NCBI RefSeq assembly: GCF_014203665.1
Contig: NZ_JACHJN010000008.1
Span: 186,001 to 250,000, forward strand
Reading direction: 5' to 3'
Source: Saccharothrix tamanrassetensis
Lineage (GTDB): Bacteria; Actinomycetota; Actinomycetes; Mycobacteriales; Pseudonocardiaceae
Length of the DNA stretch: 64,000 bases
Under the pieces are notes generated by a model. The model saw nothing but the letters and a program-made list of their open reading frames with translations, was not told where the DNA came from and did not search any database. The position numbers and the translations under genes were made by a program. Below are positions 7,696-16,247 of the stretch, piece by piece; positions within the stretch are counted from its first letter, which is position 1; every line of letters starts with the position of its first letter.

Positions 7696-8510
7696 CGACC
7701 CGACCGACCACCGAACCCGCCATCCGCGTGCGGGGCCTGAAGAAGTCCTACAAGGCGCTGGAGGTGCTGCGCGGTGTGGACTTCGACGTGGCGCGCGGCA
7801 GCATCCTCGCCCTGCTCGGCTCGAACGGGGCCGGCAAGACCACGGCCGTGAAGATCCTGTCCACGTTGCTCAAAGCCGACGCGGGGACCGTCGGCGTCAA
7901 CGGCTTCGACGTCGCCACGCAGGCCGCGGAAGTACGGGAATCCATCAGCCTCACCGGACAGTTCGCCGCCGTCGACGAGATCCTGAGCGGACGGGAGAAC
8001 CTCGTGCTCGTCGCCCGCCTGCGACACCTCGAGAACCCGGGCCGGATCGCGGACGACCTGCTCGACCGCTTCTCGCTGACCGACGCGGGCGCGCGCAAGG
8101 TGTCGACGTACTCCGGCGGAATGCGCCGCCGGCTCGACATCGCGATGAGCCTCGTCGGGAACCCGCCGATCATCTTCCTGGACGAGCCGACCACCGGGCT
8201 CGACCCCCAGGGGCGCATCGAAGTGTGGCGGGCCGTCAAGGAACTCGCCGACCAGGGCACCACGGTGCTGCTCACCACGCAGTACCTGGACGAAGCCGAA
8301 CAACTCGCCGACCGGATCGCGATCCTGCACGAGGGACGGATCATCGTGGACGGCACCCTCGCCGAGCTCAAGCGACTGCTCCCGCCCGCCGAGGTCGAGT
8401 ACGTGGAGAAGCAGCCGACCCTGGAGGACGTCTTCCTCGCGCTCGTCGGCGCCGACAGCACCCAGGCGACGGCCGCGAAGCCGGCCCGCACGAGTGAGGA
8501 TTCAAGATGA
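7692..8510 (+). CDS. ABC exporter ATP-binding protein (DrrA-like)
   Basis: The 272-residue ATPase has Walker A GSNGAGKTT, an ABC signature YSGGMRRRLDIAMSL, Walker B IIFLDEPTTGLDPQ and a switch His region just after (TTQYLDEAEQLADR). The C-terminal extension containing EKQPTLEDVFLALVG is typical of the DrrA/daunorubicin-type self-resistance exporters. It overlaps the DUF1048 gene and the permease gene by four bases at each end (GTGA and ATGA), so all four genes are one operon under the PadR dyad. Likely cargo is a hydrophobic drug or lipid; the substrate is unknown. Confidence 0.93.
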   Translation: MTTRPTTEPAIRVRGLKKSYKALEVLRGVDFDVARGSILALLGSNGAGKTTAVKILSTLLKADAGTVGVNGFDVATQAAEVRESISLTGQFAAVDEILSGRENLVLVARLRHLENPGRIADDLLDRFSLTDAGARKVSTYSGGMRRRLDIAMSLVGNPPIIFLDEPTTGLDPQGRIEVWRAVKELADQGTTVLLTTQYLDEAEQLADRIAILHEGRIIVDGTLAELKRLLPPAEVEYVEKQPTLEDVFLALVGADSTQATAAKPARTSEDSR

Positions 8511-9268
8511 GCAAGCACTTCCTCGGTGACACCACCGTCCTTCTGGGACGTTCGCTGCGTCACATCACCCGCAGCATGGACACCATCATCACGACCGCGA
8601 TCATGCCGATCGGCATGATGCTGATGTTCGTCTACGTGTTCGGCGGCGCGATCGACACGGGGTCGGATTCGTACGTGCAGTACCTGCTGCCCGGGATCCT
8701 GCTCATCACGGTCGCGTCGGGTATCTCCTACACCGCGTTCCGGCTCTTCCTGGACATGAAGGGCGGCATCTTCGAGCGGTTCCAGTCCATGCCGATCGCG
8801 CGGTCGGCCGTGCTGTGGGCGCACGTCGTGACCTCGCTGGTCGCCAACCTGATCTCGCTCGTGGTCGTCGTGCTCGTCGCACTCCTCATGGGTTTCCGCT
8901 CCTCGGCGGGACTGCCGGCGTGGCTCGCGGTCGCCGGCATCCTCATCCTGTTCACCCTGGCGCTGACGTGGCTGGCCGTCATCCCCGGTCTCACCGCGAA
9001 GTCGCCGGACGGCGCGAGCGCGTTCTCCTACCCGCTCATCTTCCTGCCGTTCCTCAGCTCGGCGTTCGTGCCCACCGGCACCATGCCCGGCCCGGTGCGC
9101 GCCTTCGCCGAGCACCAGCCGGTGACCTCCATCGTCAACGCCATCCGCGCCCTGTTCACCCAGCAGCCGGTCGGCACCGACATCTGGATCGCCCTCGCCT
9201 GGTGCGTCGGCCTCCTCGCCGTGGCCTACACCTTCGCCACGATCACCTACCGGCGCAAGATCTCCTAG
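8507..9268 (+). CDS. ABC-2 type exporter permease (DrrB-like)
   Basis: The 253-residue membrane protein has about six hydrophobic segments and the ABC-2 pattern. The early segment is IITTAIMPIGMMLMFVYVFG, and the conserved LPFLSSAFVPTGTMPGPVR lies before the last helix. It starts with ATG overlapping the stop of the ATPase gene and is therefore the paired membrane half. Together with the gene at 7692 it should form a DrrAB-like efflux pump. No clear terminator follows before the convergent gene at 9388. Confidence 0.93.
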   Translation: MSKHFLGDTTVLLGRSLRHITRSMDTIITTAIMPIGMMLMFVYVFGGAIDTGSDSYVQYLLPGILLITVASGISYTAFRLFLDMKGGIFERFQSMPIARSAVLWAHVVTSLVANLISLVVVVLVALLMGFRSSAGLPAWLAVAGILILFTLALTWLAVIPGLTAKSPDGASAFSYPLIFLPFLSSAFVPTGTMPGPVRAFAEHQPVTSIVNAIRALFTQQPVGTDIWIALAWCVGLLAVAYTFATITYRRKIS

Positions 9269-9387
9269 CGGGCAGGAGCCGGCCGCCTGTCCGTCCACGA
9301 CCGATCAGCGACAAGCCTTATCGGAGAACAGGCGCGCGTGCTCCCGGCCGGGCCGGGGTGTCCGTGGTGACGCCCTGACCCATCGGG

Positions 9388-9654
9388 TCATTCGTCCGAC
9401 AGGATGGCGAGCCGGGCGACCTCGCTCGGGTGTGACACAGGTTCGGCCACCCGTGCGCCCGTGCTCCAGCCCAGGTCCTCCCGCCACCGCAGCACTCGCC
9501 CCGCACTGGTGACGAGCTGCGCGCGGACCGGCGCGGCGGCTACGAGGTCGATGTCCACCTCTACCACGGCGATCCCCGCGGAGCGGAGCACTTCGACCAC
9601 GGAGTCGAGGTACCGGGCGACGCTGACGGCGTTGTGCTTGCCGGTTCCGGACAT
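9388..9654 (-). CDS. Small hypothetical protein (possibly DUF6292-like)
   Basis: An 88-residue soluble protein starting MSGTGKHNAVSVARYLDSVV, with GAAAGGA about 9 bases upstream of ATG 9654. It has a mixed alpha/beta look and a segment VLRWREDLGWS that recalls the core of DUF6292 proteins of actinomycetes; I am not sure of that match. It stands alone and converges on the ABC operon. Confidence 0.6.
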   Translation of the reverse strand: MSGTGKHNAVSVARYLDSVVEVLRSAGIAVVEVDIDLVAAAPVRAQLVTSAGRVLRWREDLGWSTGARVAEPVSHPSEVARLAILSDE

Positions 9655-9970
9655 GCTGTTCGGTCCTTTCGAGGGCGGCATCGGGCAATCCTGCCGGGGG
9701 CGCCGGTGCGCGATGAGAGGCGAAAGGCCCCGTTTGGCCCGACACCGATGGCGCAAGCCCGCCGGAGTGCGGTCACCCTTCGCAGTGCGTCACACGAAAG
9801 GATGACTGGGGTTCCCAGATCGGTGGTCGCCGCGTACTGCGGAGTTCTTTTGACTGTGCGGGGATATCGGTGATGGTCGTCATGTCATCAAGGACACAGC
9901 CGGGTCCGGCGGTGTTGTGGGCGATGTAGAGGCGCGTGCCGTCGGGGACGGGCGACGGCTGTCGCCCAGC
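9655..9970. other. Gene-free stretch
   Basis: About 316 bases between two minus-strand genes. It must contain the promoter of the 9388 gene. I see no further gene, repeat or RNA. Confidence 0.4.
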
Positions 9971-10903
9971 TCAGCCCGTCATCCACGGCCGGAGCTTGTC
10001 GGGGTTGAGCACGGCCCAGATGCGCTTGATCCGGTCGCCCACGACCTCGAACGCGTACACCGACATGATGACGTCGTCCAGTTGTGCCACCAGACCGGGC
10101 CGGCCGTTCACCGTGCACTCCCGGATCGCCGGCTGACGGGCAGGGATCCGACCGGTCAGGAAGCGTGCGATCTGCTCGGCACCTTCGATCGGGTGGGGCA
10201 GGGCTGTGACGACTCCACCGCCGTCACCGACAGCGGTGGCGGCGGGGTCGAGCAGGCCGATGAGGGCGTTGACGTCCTTGGCTTCCCACGCCCGCTTGAA
10301 GTCCCGGACGATGCGGGCCTGAAGGGCAGTCGGTGGCGTGGGGGCTTGCGCGGCCCGGATGCGTCGGCGGGCGGAGGTGGCCAGTTGGCGGCAGGCTGCC
10401 GGGGTGCGGCCGACGATGTCGGCCACCTCGGCGAAGGGGTAGCGGAAGACGTCGTGCAGGACGAACGCGACGCGCTCGGCCGGGGTCATCGACTCGAGCA
10501 CGACGAGGAACGCCATGTTGACCGATTCGTCGAGCGTGATGCGGTCGGCCGGATCGGCCGGCGCGCCGTTGGACCGCCCGTTGCCCCACTCGGTGCGGCC
10601 GGGCAGCGGTTCGGGGATCCACGTACCCACGTAGCTCTCGCGCCGGACGCGCGCCGAGCGGAGCAGGTCGAGGCAGATGCGGCCGGCGACCCTGGTCAGC
10701 CAGCCGCCGGGGGACGCGATGGCTGCCTGCTGCTGCCGGGACATGGCGTACCAGCGGGCGTAGGTCTCCTGGACGACGTCCTCCGCTTCGGCCAGGGAAC
10801 CCAGCAGCCGGTAGGCGAGGTTGACCAGTCGACGCCGCTCGCTCACGATCTCGCTCAGGCCAGGAGCGGGATCGCCGCCTGCCGGCTCGGACGGGGTGGT
10901 CAT
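9971..10903 (-). CDS. ECF41-type RNA polymerase sigma factor with SnoaL-like C-terminal domain
   Basis: The 310-residue product has sigma region 2 (LLGSLAEAEDVVQETYARWY), region 4 (YPFAEVADIVGRTPAACRQL) and a long C-terminal SnoaL/NTF2-like domain. That domain carries two ECF41 hallmarks, a DGGG motif (followed here by Val rather than the usual Arg) and NPDKL close to the C-terminus. In ECF41 factors the extension controls activity in place of an anti-sigma factor. I chose ATG 10903 (MTTPSEP) because the longer frame upstream is not sigma-like. The divergent neighbour is another SnoaL-fold protein, not the usual carboxymuconolactone decarboxylase or epimerase partner. Confidence 0.9.
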   Translation of the reverse strand: MTTPSEPAGGDPAPGLSEIVSERRRLVNLAYRLLGSLAEAEDVVQETYARWYAMSRQQQAAIASPGGWLTRVAGRICLDLLRSARVRRESYVGTWIPEPLPGRTEWGNGRSNGAPADPADRITLDESVNMAFLVVLESMTPAERVAFVLHDVFRYPFAEVADIVGRTPAACRQLATSARRRIRAAQAPTPPTALQARIVRDFKRAWEAKDVNALIGLLDPAATAVGDGGGVVTALPHPIEGAEQIARFLTGRIPARQPAIRECTVNGRPGLVAQLDDVIMSVYAFEVVGDRIKRIWAVLNPDKLRPWMTG

Positions 10904-11228
10904 GGTGTCGTGGCTCCCTTGCTCGGATCTGTCCTCGACAACCCGACGACACAGCGCACCGGAGTGTGAGGTCGGCGCGTCGCCCGTCCACTGACCGAAG
11001 GGTTGTTCCGCCGCACCGCCGACACACCGTTCGGCAGGCGGTGGATGTTCGCCAACCAAGGCAACCCGGGCAACCCGGGCAGCCGTGCCGCCTGATCCGG
11101 CATCGAGCACCGACGAGTCCGCCGCGGCGCCTCACGTTTTCGAGGGCTGCGTCGTCGGATTACCGGAACCACCACAGGGCCGTCGCCGGGAAAGCCGGTT
11201 GCGATCACGATCTTGCACGGAGGATGCG
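10904..11228. promoter_or_regulatory. Divergent promoter region between sigma factor and SnoaL gene
   Basis: These 325 bases must carry the promoters of both divergent genes. A short direct repeat (two copies of CAACCCGGG near 11060-11085) is visible. I could not pick out a convincing ECF41-type promoter by eye. Confidence 0.4.
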
Positions 11229-11669
11229 ATGGGTTCGAGCGAGTCCGAGGTCAGGGCGTTGTTGGAGAGCCGCGCCGATGCGCAGCAGTCGAAGGACATC
11301 GACCGACTCATGTCGTTCTACTCCGCCGACATCGTCTACTACGACGTCGTTCCCCCTCTCCGGTTCACCGGAACCGGAGAGGTCCGCCGCAACTTCGTGC
11401 GGTGGTTCGACGGCTACGAAGGCCCCGTCAGCCTGGAAACGCACGAGTCGACCGTCGTGGTGAGCGGAGACGTGGCGTTCGCGAACATGCTCCACCTGGA
11501 CTCGGGGGAGCGCAGGGGCGGGCTCCGGCAGTCGATCTGGGTACGGGAGACGGTCTGCCTCCGACGGTCGAACGGCAGCTGGTCGATCGTGCACGAACAC
11601 GTCTCGATTCCGATCGACCCGACCAGCCTGCGAGTGTGGTTCGCCTCGGAGAAGGACCAGCCGGCCTGA
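11229..11669 (+). CDS. SnoaL-like / nuclear transport factor 2-fold protein
   Basis: The 146-residue product starts MGSSESEVRALLESRADAQQ, with GGAGG about 7 bases upstream of ATG 11229. The pattern KDIDRLMSFYSADIVYYDVV, then a central beta sheet and a C-terminal WSIVHEHVSIPID, is typical of SnoaL-like polyketide-cyclase-fold or ketosteroid-isomerase-like proteins. Such proteins are often enzymes or small-molecule binders. It is divergent from the ECF41 sigma gene, whose own C-terminal domain has the same fold, so the two may respond to a related ligand. Confidence 0.85.
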   Translation: MGSSESEVRALLESRADAQQSKDIDRLMSFYSADIVYYDVVPPLRFTGTGEVRRNFVRWFDGYEGPVSLETHESTVVVSGDVAFANMLHLDSGERRGGLRQSIWVRETVCLRRSNGSWSIVHEHVSIPIDPTSLRVWFASEKDQPA

Positions 11670-11688
11670 CCGGTCAACCGGGAAAGCC

Positions 11689-11728
11689 GCCCCGGGTCGG
11701 ACGTTCCGCGATCCGTCCGACCCGGGGC
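11689..11728. terminator. Bidirectional terminator
   Basis: GCCCCGGGTCGGACG at 11689-11703 pairs perfectly with 11714-11728 around a 10-base loop. It sits between the convergent SnoaL-like and multicopper oxidase genes. Confidence 0.8.
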
Positions 11729-11798
11729 AGCGGAGGGAGTCCGGGCGTCGAAGGCCGCGCCCGTCGGCGCCGAGGCGTCGGCGGCCTCGCGTCACGTC

Positions 11799-13373
11799 TC
11801 AGACCGTCTCGAAGTTGGCCATCATGCCCATGTCCTCGTGCTCGCTGTTGTGGCAGTGGAACATGTACCGGCCGCGGTAGCCGTCGAACCGGGCGATCAC
11901 CTCCACCGCCTCGCCGGGGCGCAGGTCGACGGTGTCCTTGCGGCCGGCGTCGTGCGGTCCGGGCTCGCGTCCACCGCGGGACAGCACGTGGAAGTGCACC
12001 AGGTGCAGGTGGATCGGGTGGTGCAGGTCCGCCACGAAGCGCCAGATCTCCACGTCCCCGAGCCGGGGTCGGGCGTCGATCCGGGTCGGCGAGTACGGCC
12101 GGCCGTCGATCGCCCAGCCGTGCCGGTCGCCGACCAGTCCGCCGCGGAAGGAGAACTCCCTCGTCACGGCCGCCTGCGCGCGGTCGAGCGGTTCGAGTTC
12201 GCCGAGCCGGTCCGGGACGTGGCTGTCCTCCGCGCCGCGTCGGGCGACGCGGAACCGCATCACCCGCGCGGTGCTGCCGGTGCCGAGCCGGTTGACCAGG
12301 GTGACCTCGGTGCCGACCGGGTAGGCGCCGAAGTCGACGACCAGGTCGTACCGTTCGGCCGGGGCGATCGGCACGTGCTCGTGCCCGCGCGGCACGTCGA
12401 GCAGGCCCTGGTCCGAGCCGATCTGCGTGAACGACCGGCCATCGGGTGGTGGCGGGTCGAGCGCGAGGTCGTAGCGGCGGGCGTTGGACCCGTTGAGCAC
12501 CCGCAGCCGGTGCCTGGTCGCGGACACCTCGGCCACCGGCCAGGGCGCGCCGTTGACCAGGATCACGTCGCCGAGCACTCCTTCGAGGTAGGCCTCCTCG
12601 ACGCCGGGCACGGTGGTCAGGGACGGGTCGATGGACGGGTAGCGCAGCGAACCGTCCGCGGCGAACGCCCGGTCGGTGATCAGCAACGGCAGTTCCCGCT
12701 CGCCGTGCGGGAGCGGCAACGCGTCCTCCTCGTCGTCCCGGACGAGGTGGAACCCGGCCAGGCCGCGGTAGACGGCCGGTCCGGTGAAGTCCATCCGGTG
12801 GTCGTGGTACCAGAGCGTGGACGCTCTCTGCCGCAACGGGTACACGTATTCGCGCTCGCCTCGGGTGATCACCGCGGCCGGGTCGTGCATGCTCGCGTGG
12901 CCGCTGTGCGAGTGCGTCGGGTACGCGGCGTCGGCCGGCAGCACCAGGTCGGTGGCATAGCCGTCGGACTCCGGCGGGGTGCGGCCACCGTGCAGGTGCA
13001 CGACGGTGGGCACCGGGAGTTCGTTGCGGTGCCGGACGACCGCCGTCCGGCCGCTGCGGGACTCGATGGTCGGCCCGGGAAAAGTGCCCTGGTAGCCCCA
13101 GATCGGCGTGCGCAGTCCCGGCAGGATCTCCACCGTGGCCTGCCGCTGGACGATCTCGTACCGGTCGGCGTCCGCGTCGCGCGCGACCGGCGCCAGCACC
13201 GCCGGGACCGGCAGCGGCACCCGGAAGGGCGCGGGCAGCGGCACCTGGCTGGTGAGCAGCTCCCCGGTGGCCGCGGCGGGTCGGAACAGCTGCGGCCCGG
13301 CGAGCCCGGCGGCCACCAGTGCGCCCGCGCCGCCGGTCAGGCCGAGGAACCGGCGCCGGGACAGCCCGCTCAT
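11799..13373 (-). CDS. Tat-exported multicopper oxidase (CotA/bilirubin-oxidase type)
   Basis: The 524-residue product opens with a twin-arginine signal (SRRRFLGLTGG, then a hydrophobic stretch), so it should be exported folded. All four copper-binding blocks are visible: HLHGG, WYHDH, HPIHLHLVHFHV and HCHNSEHEDMGMM. It should oxidise phenols, bilirubin-like compounds or metal ions with oxygen as acceptor. I chose ATG 13373 because it puts the RR motif near the N-terminus. Its start overlaps the stop of the upstream membrane gene by four bases (ATGA), so the two are co-translated. The divergent LysR gene at 13894 is a likely regulator. Confidence 0.93.
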   Translation of the reverse strand: MSGLSRRRFLGLTGGAGALVAAGLAGPQLFRPAAATGELLTSQVPLPAPFRVPLPVPAVLAPVARDADADRYEIVQRQATVEILPGLRTPIWGYQGTFPGPTIESRSGRTAVVRHRNELPVPTVVHLHGGRTPPESDGYATDLVLPADAAYPTHSHSGHASMHDPAAVITRGEREYVYPLRQRASTLWYHDHRMDFTGPAVYRGLAGFHLVRDDEEDALPLPHGERELPLLITDRAFAADGSLRYPSIDPSLTTVPGVEEAYLEGVLGDVILVNGAPWPVAEVSATRHRLRVLNGSNARRYDLALDPPPPDGRSFTQIGSDQGLLDVPRGHEHVPIAPAERYDLVVDFGAYPVGTEVTLVNRLGTGSTARVMRFRVARRGAEDSHVPDRLGELEPLDRAQAAVTREFSFRGGLVGDRHGWAIDGRPYSPTRIDARPRLGDVEIWRFVADLHHPIHLHLVHFHVLSRGGREPGPHDAGRKDTVDLRPGEAVEVIARFDGYRGRYMFHCHNSEHEDMGMMANFETV

Positions 13374-13783
13374 CGCCGTGCTCCGGTCCGCCAGATCCCG
13401 AACAGCATGATCCACGCCAGGGCCACGAGCACGACACCGAGCGGGACGTGCAGGTCGAGCGCCCCGGCCAGTCCGGCGAAGTACTGGCCGGTCACGCCCA
13501 GCACCGACAGCACGCTCGCCCAGAACGGCCAGCGCGGGCCACCGCGTCGCCAGAGCAGCGCCGCCGGCACCAACTGGGCCAACGCGAGGTAGGAGACCAG
13601 GTCCGCCCCCGACGCGTGCAGCGCCAGCATGTCGTAGTCGCCGATCAGGTAGCGGCCGGCCAACACCGGCTGGGCGAAGATCGCGACGGCGTGCACCGTG
13701 ACGAACCCGCGCACCACCCCCAGCACCGCCCGGCCGCGCAGCCGCGGCGGCGCTTTCGCCCCGGCGTCGATCACTCCGGCCAT
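13370..13783 (-). CDS. Small integral membrane protein, partner of the multicopper oxidase
   Basis: The 137-residue product has about four hydrophobic helices (for example FVTVHAVAIFAQPVLAGRYL and LGVVLVALAWIMLFGIW). ATG 13783 is preceded by GAGGAGGGG. It is followed without a gap by the multicopper oxidase (four-base overlap). It contains scattered His residues in or near helices, so it could pass electrons or copper, but no family is certain. Confidence 0.75.
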   Translation of the reverse strand: MAGVIDAGAKAPPRLRGRAVLGVVRGFVTVHAVAIFAQPVLAGRYLIGDYDMLALHASGADLVSYLALAQLVPAALLWRRGGPRWPFWASVLSVLGVTGQYFAGLAGALDLHVPLGVVLVALAWIMLFGIWRTGARR

Positions 13784-13893
13784 CACATGCCCCTCCTCGG
13801 TCGACCCGTCGTCGGTGATCGACGTTATGGACGGCGTCCTATGCTGTCCAAGACCAGAATCGGCATTCATTCATGACGTTGAGGCTATGAAAG
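13784..13893. promoter_or_regulatory. Divergent LysR / oxidase-operon promoter region
   Basis: The 110 bases between the oxidase operon and the LysR gene should hold both promoters and the LysR binding site. The segment around 13827-13850 (GACGTTATGGACGGCGTCC) contains a GACG/CGTC dyad that could be part of it. Confidence 0.4.
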
Positions 13894-14772
13894 ATGGACC
13901 TGCTGCAGCTCCGCTACTTCCAAGCGGTCGCCCGCCGTGAGCACCTCAGCCAGGCCGCCGCGGAACTCCGCGTCGCCCAGCCGTCGCTCAGCCGCGCGAT
14001 CGCCCGGCTGGAGGCCGACCTCGGCGTGCCGCTGTTCGACCGGGTCGGGCGCGGGCTGCGGCTCAACCGGTTCGGCGCCCGGTTCCTCCGCCGCGTCGAT
14101 CGGGTCCTGCGCGAACTCGACGACGCCCGCCGGGAGCTGGCCGACTCGGCCGGTCTCGACCGCGGCAGCGTCGCCGTCGCCGCGGAAACCCTGCTCACGC
14201 TCACCGGCCTGCTCACCGAGTTCCGCGCCGGGCACCCCGGCGTCAACACCCGGCTCTACCAGTCCTCCGCCGCGACCATGGCGGAACAGCTGCGCATCGG
14301 CGAGGTCGACCTCTGCTTCGCCTCCCAGCCGCTGTCCGGTCCGGACCTGCGGACGCTGGAGCTGTTGCGCGAGGAGGTGCTGCTCGCCGTGCCGCCGGGG
14401 CACCGGCTCGCCGGGCGGGAGCGCGTGCGGCTGGAAGAGCTCGCGGACGAGCGGTTCGTCACCACCAGGCCCGGGTACTGGCCGCGCGAGCTGTGCGACC
14501 GGCTGTTCGCCGAGGCCGGCCTGCGACCCCAGTACACGTGCGAGAGCGACGAACCCGGCGCCACCGGCGACCTGATCGGCGCGGGCCTCGGCGTCGGGCT
14601 GGTGCCGGAGTTCTCCCGCCGCACCATCACCCACGCCCCCGCCGCCTGGTTGCGACTCGACGTCCCGGACTGCCACCGCAGCCTCACCCTGGTCTGGCGC
14701 AAGGACACCTACCTGTCCGCCGCGGCGCGGCGACTGACCGACTTCGCGCGCGACTACTTCCGCTCCCTGTAG
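13894..14772 (+). CDS. LysR-family transcriptional regulator
   Basis: The 292-residue product has a textbook LysR N-terminal winged HTH (LRYFQAVARREHLSQAAAEL then AQPSLSRAIARLEADLGVPL). A C-terminal periplasmic-binding-protein-like effector domain of about 200 residues follows. It lies divergent from the membrane/multicopper oxidase operon with a 110-base gap, the standard arrangement for a LysR regulator and its target. The effector is unknown. It converges on the GH13 gene with only 14 bases between stops. Confidence 0.93.
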   Translation: MDLLQLRYFQAVARREHLSQAAAELRVAQPSLSRAIARLEADLGVPLFDRVGRGLRLNRFGARFLRRVDRVLRELDDARRELADSAGLDRGSVAVAAETLLTLTGLLTEFRAGHPGVNTRLYQSSAATMAEQLRIGEVDLCFASQPLSGPDLRTLELLREEVLLAVPPGHRLAGRERVRLEELADERFVTTRPGYWPRELCDRLFAEAGLRPQYTCESDEPGATGDLIGAGLGVGLVPEFSRRTITHAPAAWLRLDVPDCHRSLTLVWRKDTYLSAAARRLTDFARDYFRSL

Positions 14773-14786
14773 CGCCGGCCCGCGGG

Positions 14787-16247
14787 TCAGTCGGTGGCGA
14801 CCAGCAGGTGATATCCCCACGGCGGCAGGGCGACGTACAGGCCCCGGGCCGACAGCTCGTCCCCGTCGCGGTAGAAGGTCTCGTCCCGCAACGGATCCCG
14901 GAAGCCGAGGGAGCTGCCCGCCAGGTCGGTCCACGGCACGGCCACGCGGCCCTGGGACGGCACGGGGGAGAGGTTGACCACGACCAGGTGGCGCGCGTCC
15001 GGAGCGGTCCACGACCAGGCCAGGACGTTCTCGCAGGTCCGGTTGTCGGGCCAGCCGCCCACCTCCAGCAGCCGCCACGCCCCGGTCCGCACCTCGGGCG
15101 CGAGGGCCAGCAGGCGGTGGTGCCAGGCCGCCAGGTCCGGGTCGGCCGGTTCGTCGGGGGCGCGGTTCAGGAACACCGGTGGGCGGGTCCACCTGCCCTC
15201 GAACTGGCCCTCGTGCCACAGGGTCGCGCCGGGCAGGGTGGCCAGGACCACGGCCGCCGCGGGGACGGCCTCACGCGGTACGCGCGACGCCACCCTCGGC
15301 TCGTCGTGGTTCTCCAGGAAGCGCAGCAGGCGGGACTGGAAGGCGAGGTCGGCGCGCAGGTGGTCCCGGATACCCGCCGGGTCGAGGTCCACGACCCGGT
15401 CGTAGAGGCGCTTGTCGTAGCAGAGGTCGAAGCCCTGTTGGTGCAGCGCCCATTCCATGTCCCAGTACGCCTCGGCGATCATCAGCGTGTCCGGGTGGCG
15501 GGTGCGGAACCCGGCGAGCACGTCCGGCCAGAAGTCGACCGGTGGCGGTGGGCCGGTGCGGCCCGCCCACGTGCGGTGGAAGACGTCGTTGGTCGGCAGC
15601 ATCGCCATGTCGCAGCGGATCGCGTCGCACTGCTCGGCGATGCCCGACAGCGTCCGCGCCGTGGCGTCGCGCAGTGCGGGGGCGTACGCGTCCAACTGCG
15701 CCACGTCCGGCCACGGTGGGAAGTACGGGTCACGGCCCCTGGCCACGACCCGGCCGTCCAGGGCCAGCCACGCCTCCGGGGAGTCGACGACGTCGTGGTC
15801 GTCGCCGCGCACGAACAGTTCCGCGCGTTCGGTGATCCACGGGTGGTCCGGCGCGACGTGGTTGGGCACGTAGTCCAGCACCAGCAGCACACCCCGGCGG
15901 GCCAGGGCGCTTCGGGCCTTCACCAGGCCGGACCGTCCGCCGAACCGATCGTCCACCTCGTAGCGGCGCACGCAGTACGGCGAGCCGATCACGTCGTCCA
16001 CCCGCAGGTCCGGCAGCGCCTCCCGGAACGAGTGCCGTGTGCCGGCGTCGACCAGCGCGAGCCCGGCGGCGCTGCGCTCCCACACGCCCATCAGCCACAC
16101 CGCGTCGATTCCCGGCCGCGCCACGGCGTCCCACGCCGAGCCGGGCACGTCGCCCAGTGTCACCGGCCGCCCGAACTCGCGCGAGAGGTCGGTGAGCCAC
16201 ACGGCGGTGTTCACCTCGTGCACCACCGGTTGCGTCGGCGGCGTCAT
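14787..16247 (-). CDS. GH13 (alpha-amylase superfamily) glycosidase-like protein
   Basis: The 486-residue protein has a GH13 barrel. It shows the LVLDYVPNHVAPDHPW region (motif I), CDAIRCDMAMLPTN with the nucleophile Asp, MIAEAYWD with the acid Glu and FLENHDEPRV with the third acidic residue, so all three catalytic acids appear present. A C-terminal beta domain ends GYHLLVATD. Family members act on alpha-glucans, trehalose or sucrose; this subfamily resembles actinomycete proteins of undefined substrate. ATG 16247 overlaps the stop of the GH63-type gene (ATGA), so the two are co-translated and probably act on the same glucan or glucoside. Confidence 0.88.
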   Translation of the reverse strand: MTPPTQPVVHEVNTAVWLTDLSREFGRPVTLGDVPGSAWDAVARPGIDAVWLMGVWERSAAGLALVDAGTRHSFREALPDLRVDDVIGSPYCVRRYEVDDRFGGRSGLVKARSALARRGVLLVLDYVPNHVAPDHPWITERAELFVRGDDHDVVDSPEAWLALDGRVVARGRDPYFPPWPDVAQLDAYAPALRDATARTLSGIAEQCDAIRCDMAMLPTNDVFHRTWAGRTGPPPPVDFWPDVLAGFRTRHPDTLMIAEAYWDMEWALHQQGFDLCYDKRLYDRVVDLDPAGIRDHLRADLAFQSRLLRFLENHDEPRVASRVPREAVPAAAVVLATLPGATLWHEGQFEGRWTRPPVFLNRAPDEPADPDLAAWHHRLLALAPEVRTGAWRLLEVGGWPDNRTCENVLAWSWTAPDARHLVVVNLSPVPSQGRVAVPWTDLAGSSLGFRDPLRDETFYRDGDELSARGLYVALPPWGYHLLVATD

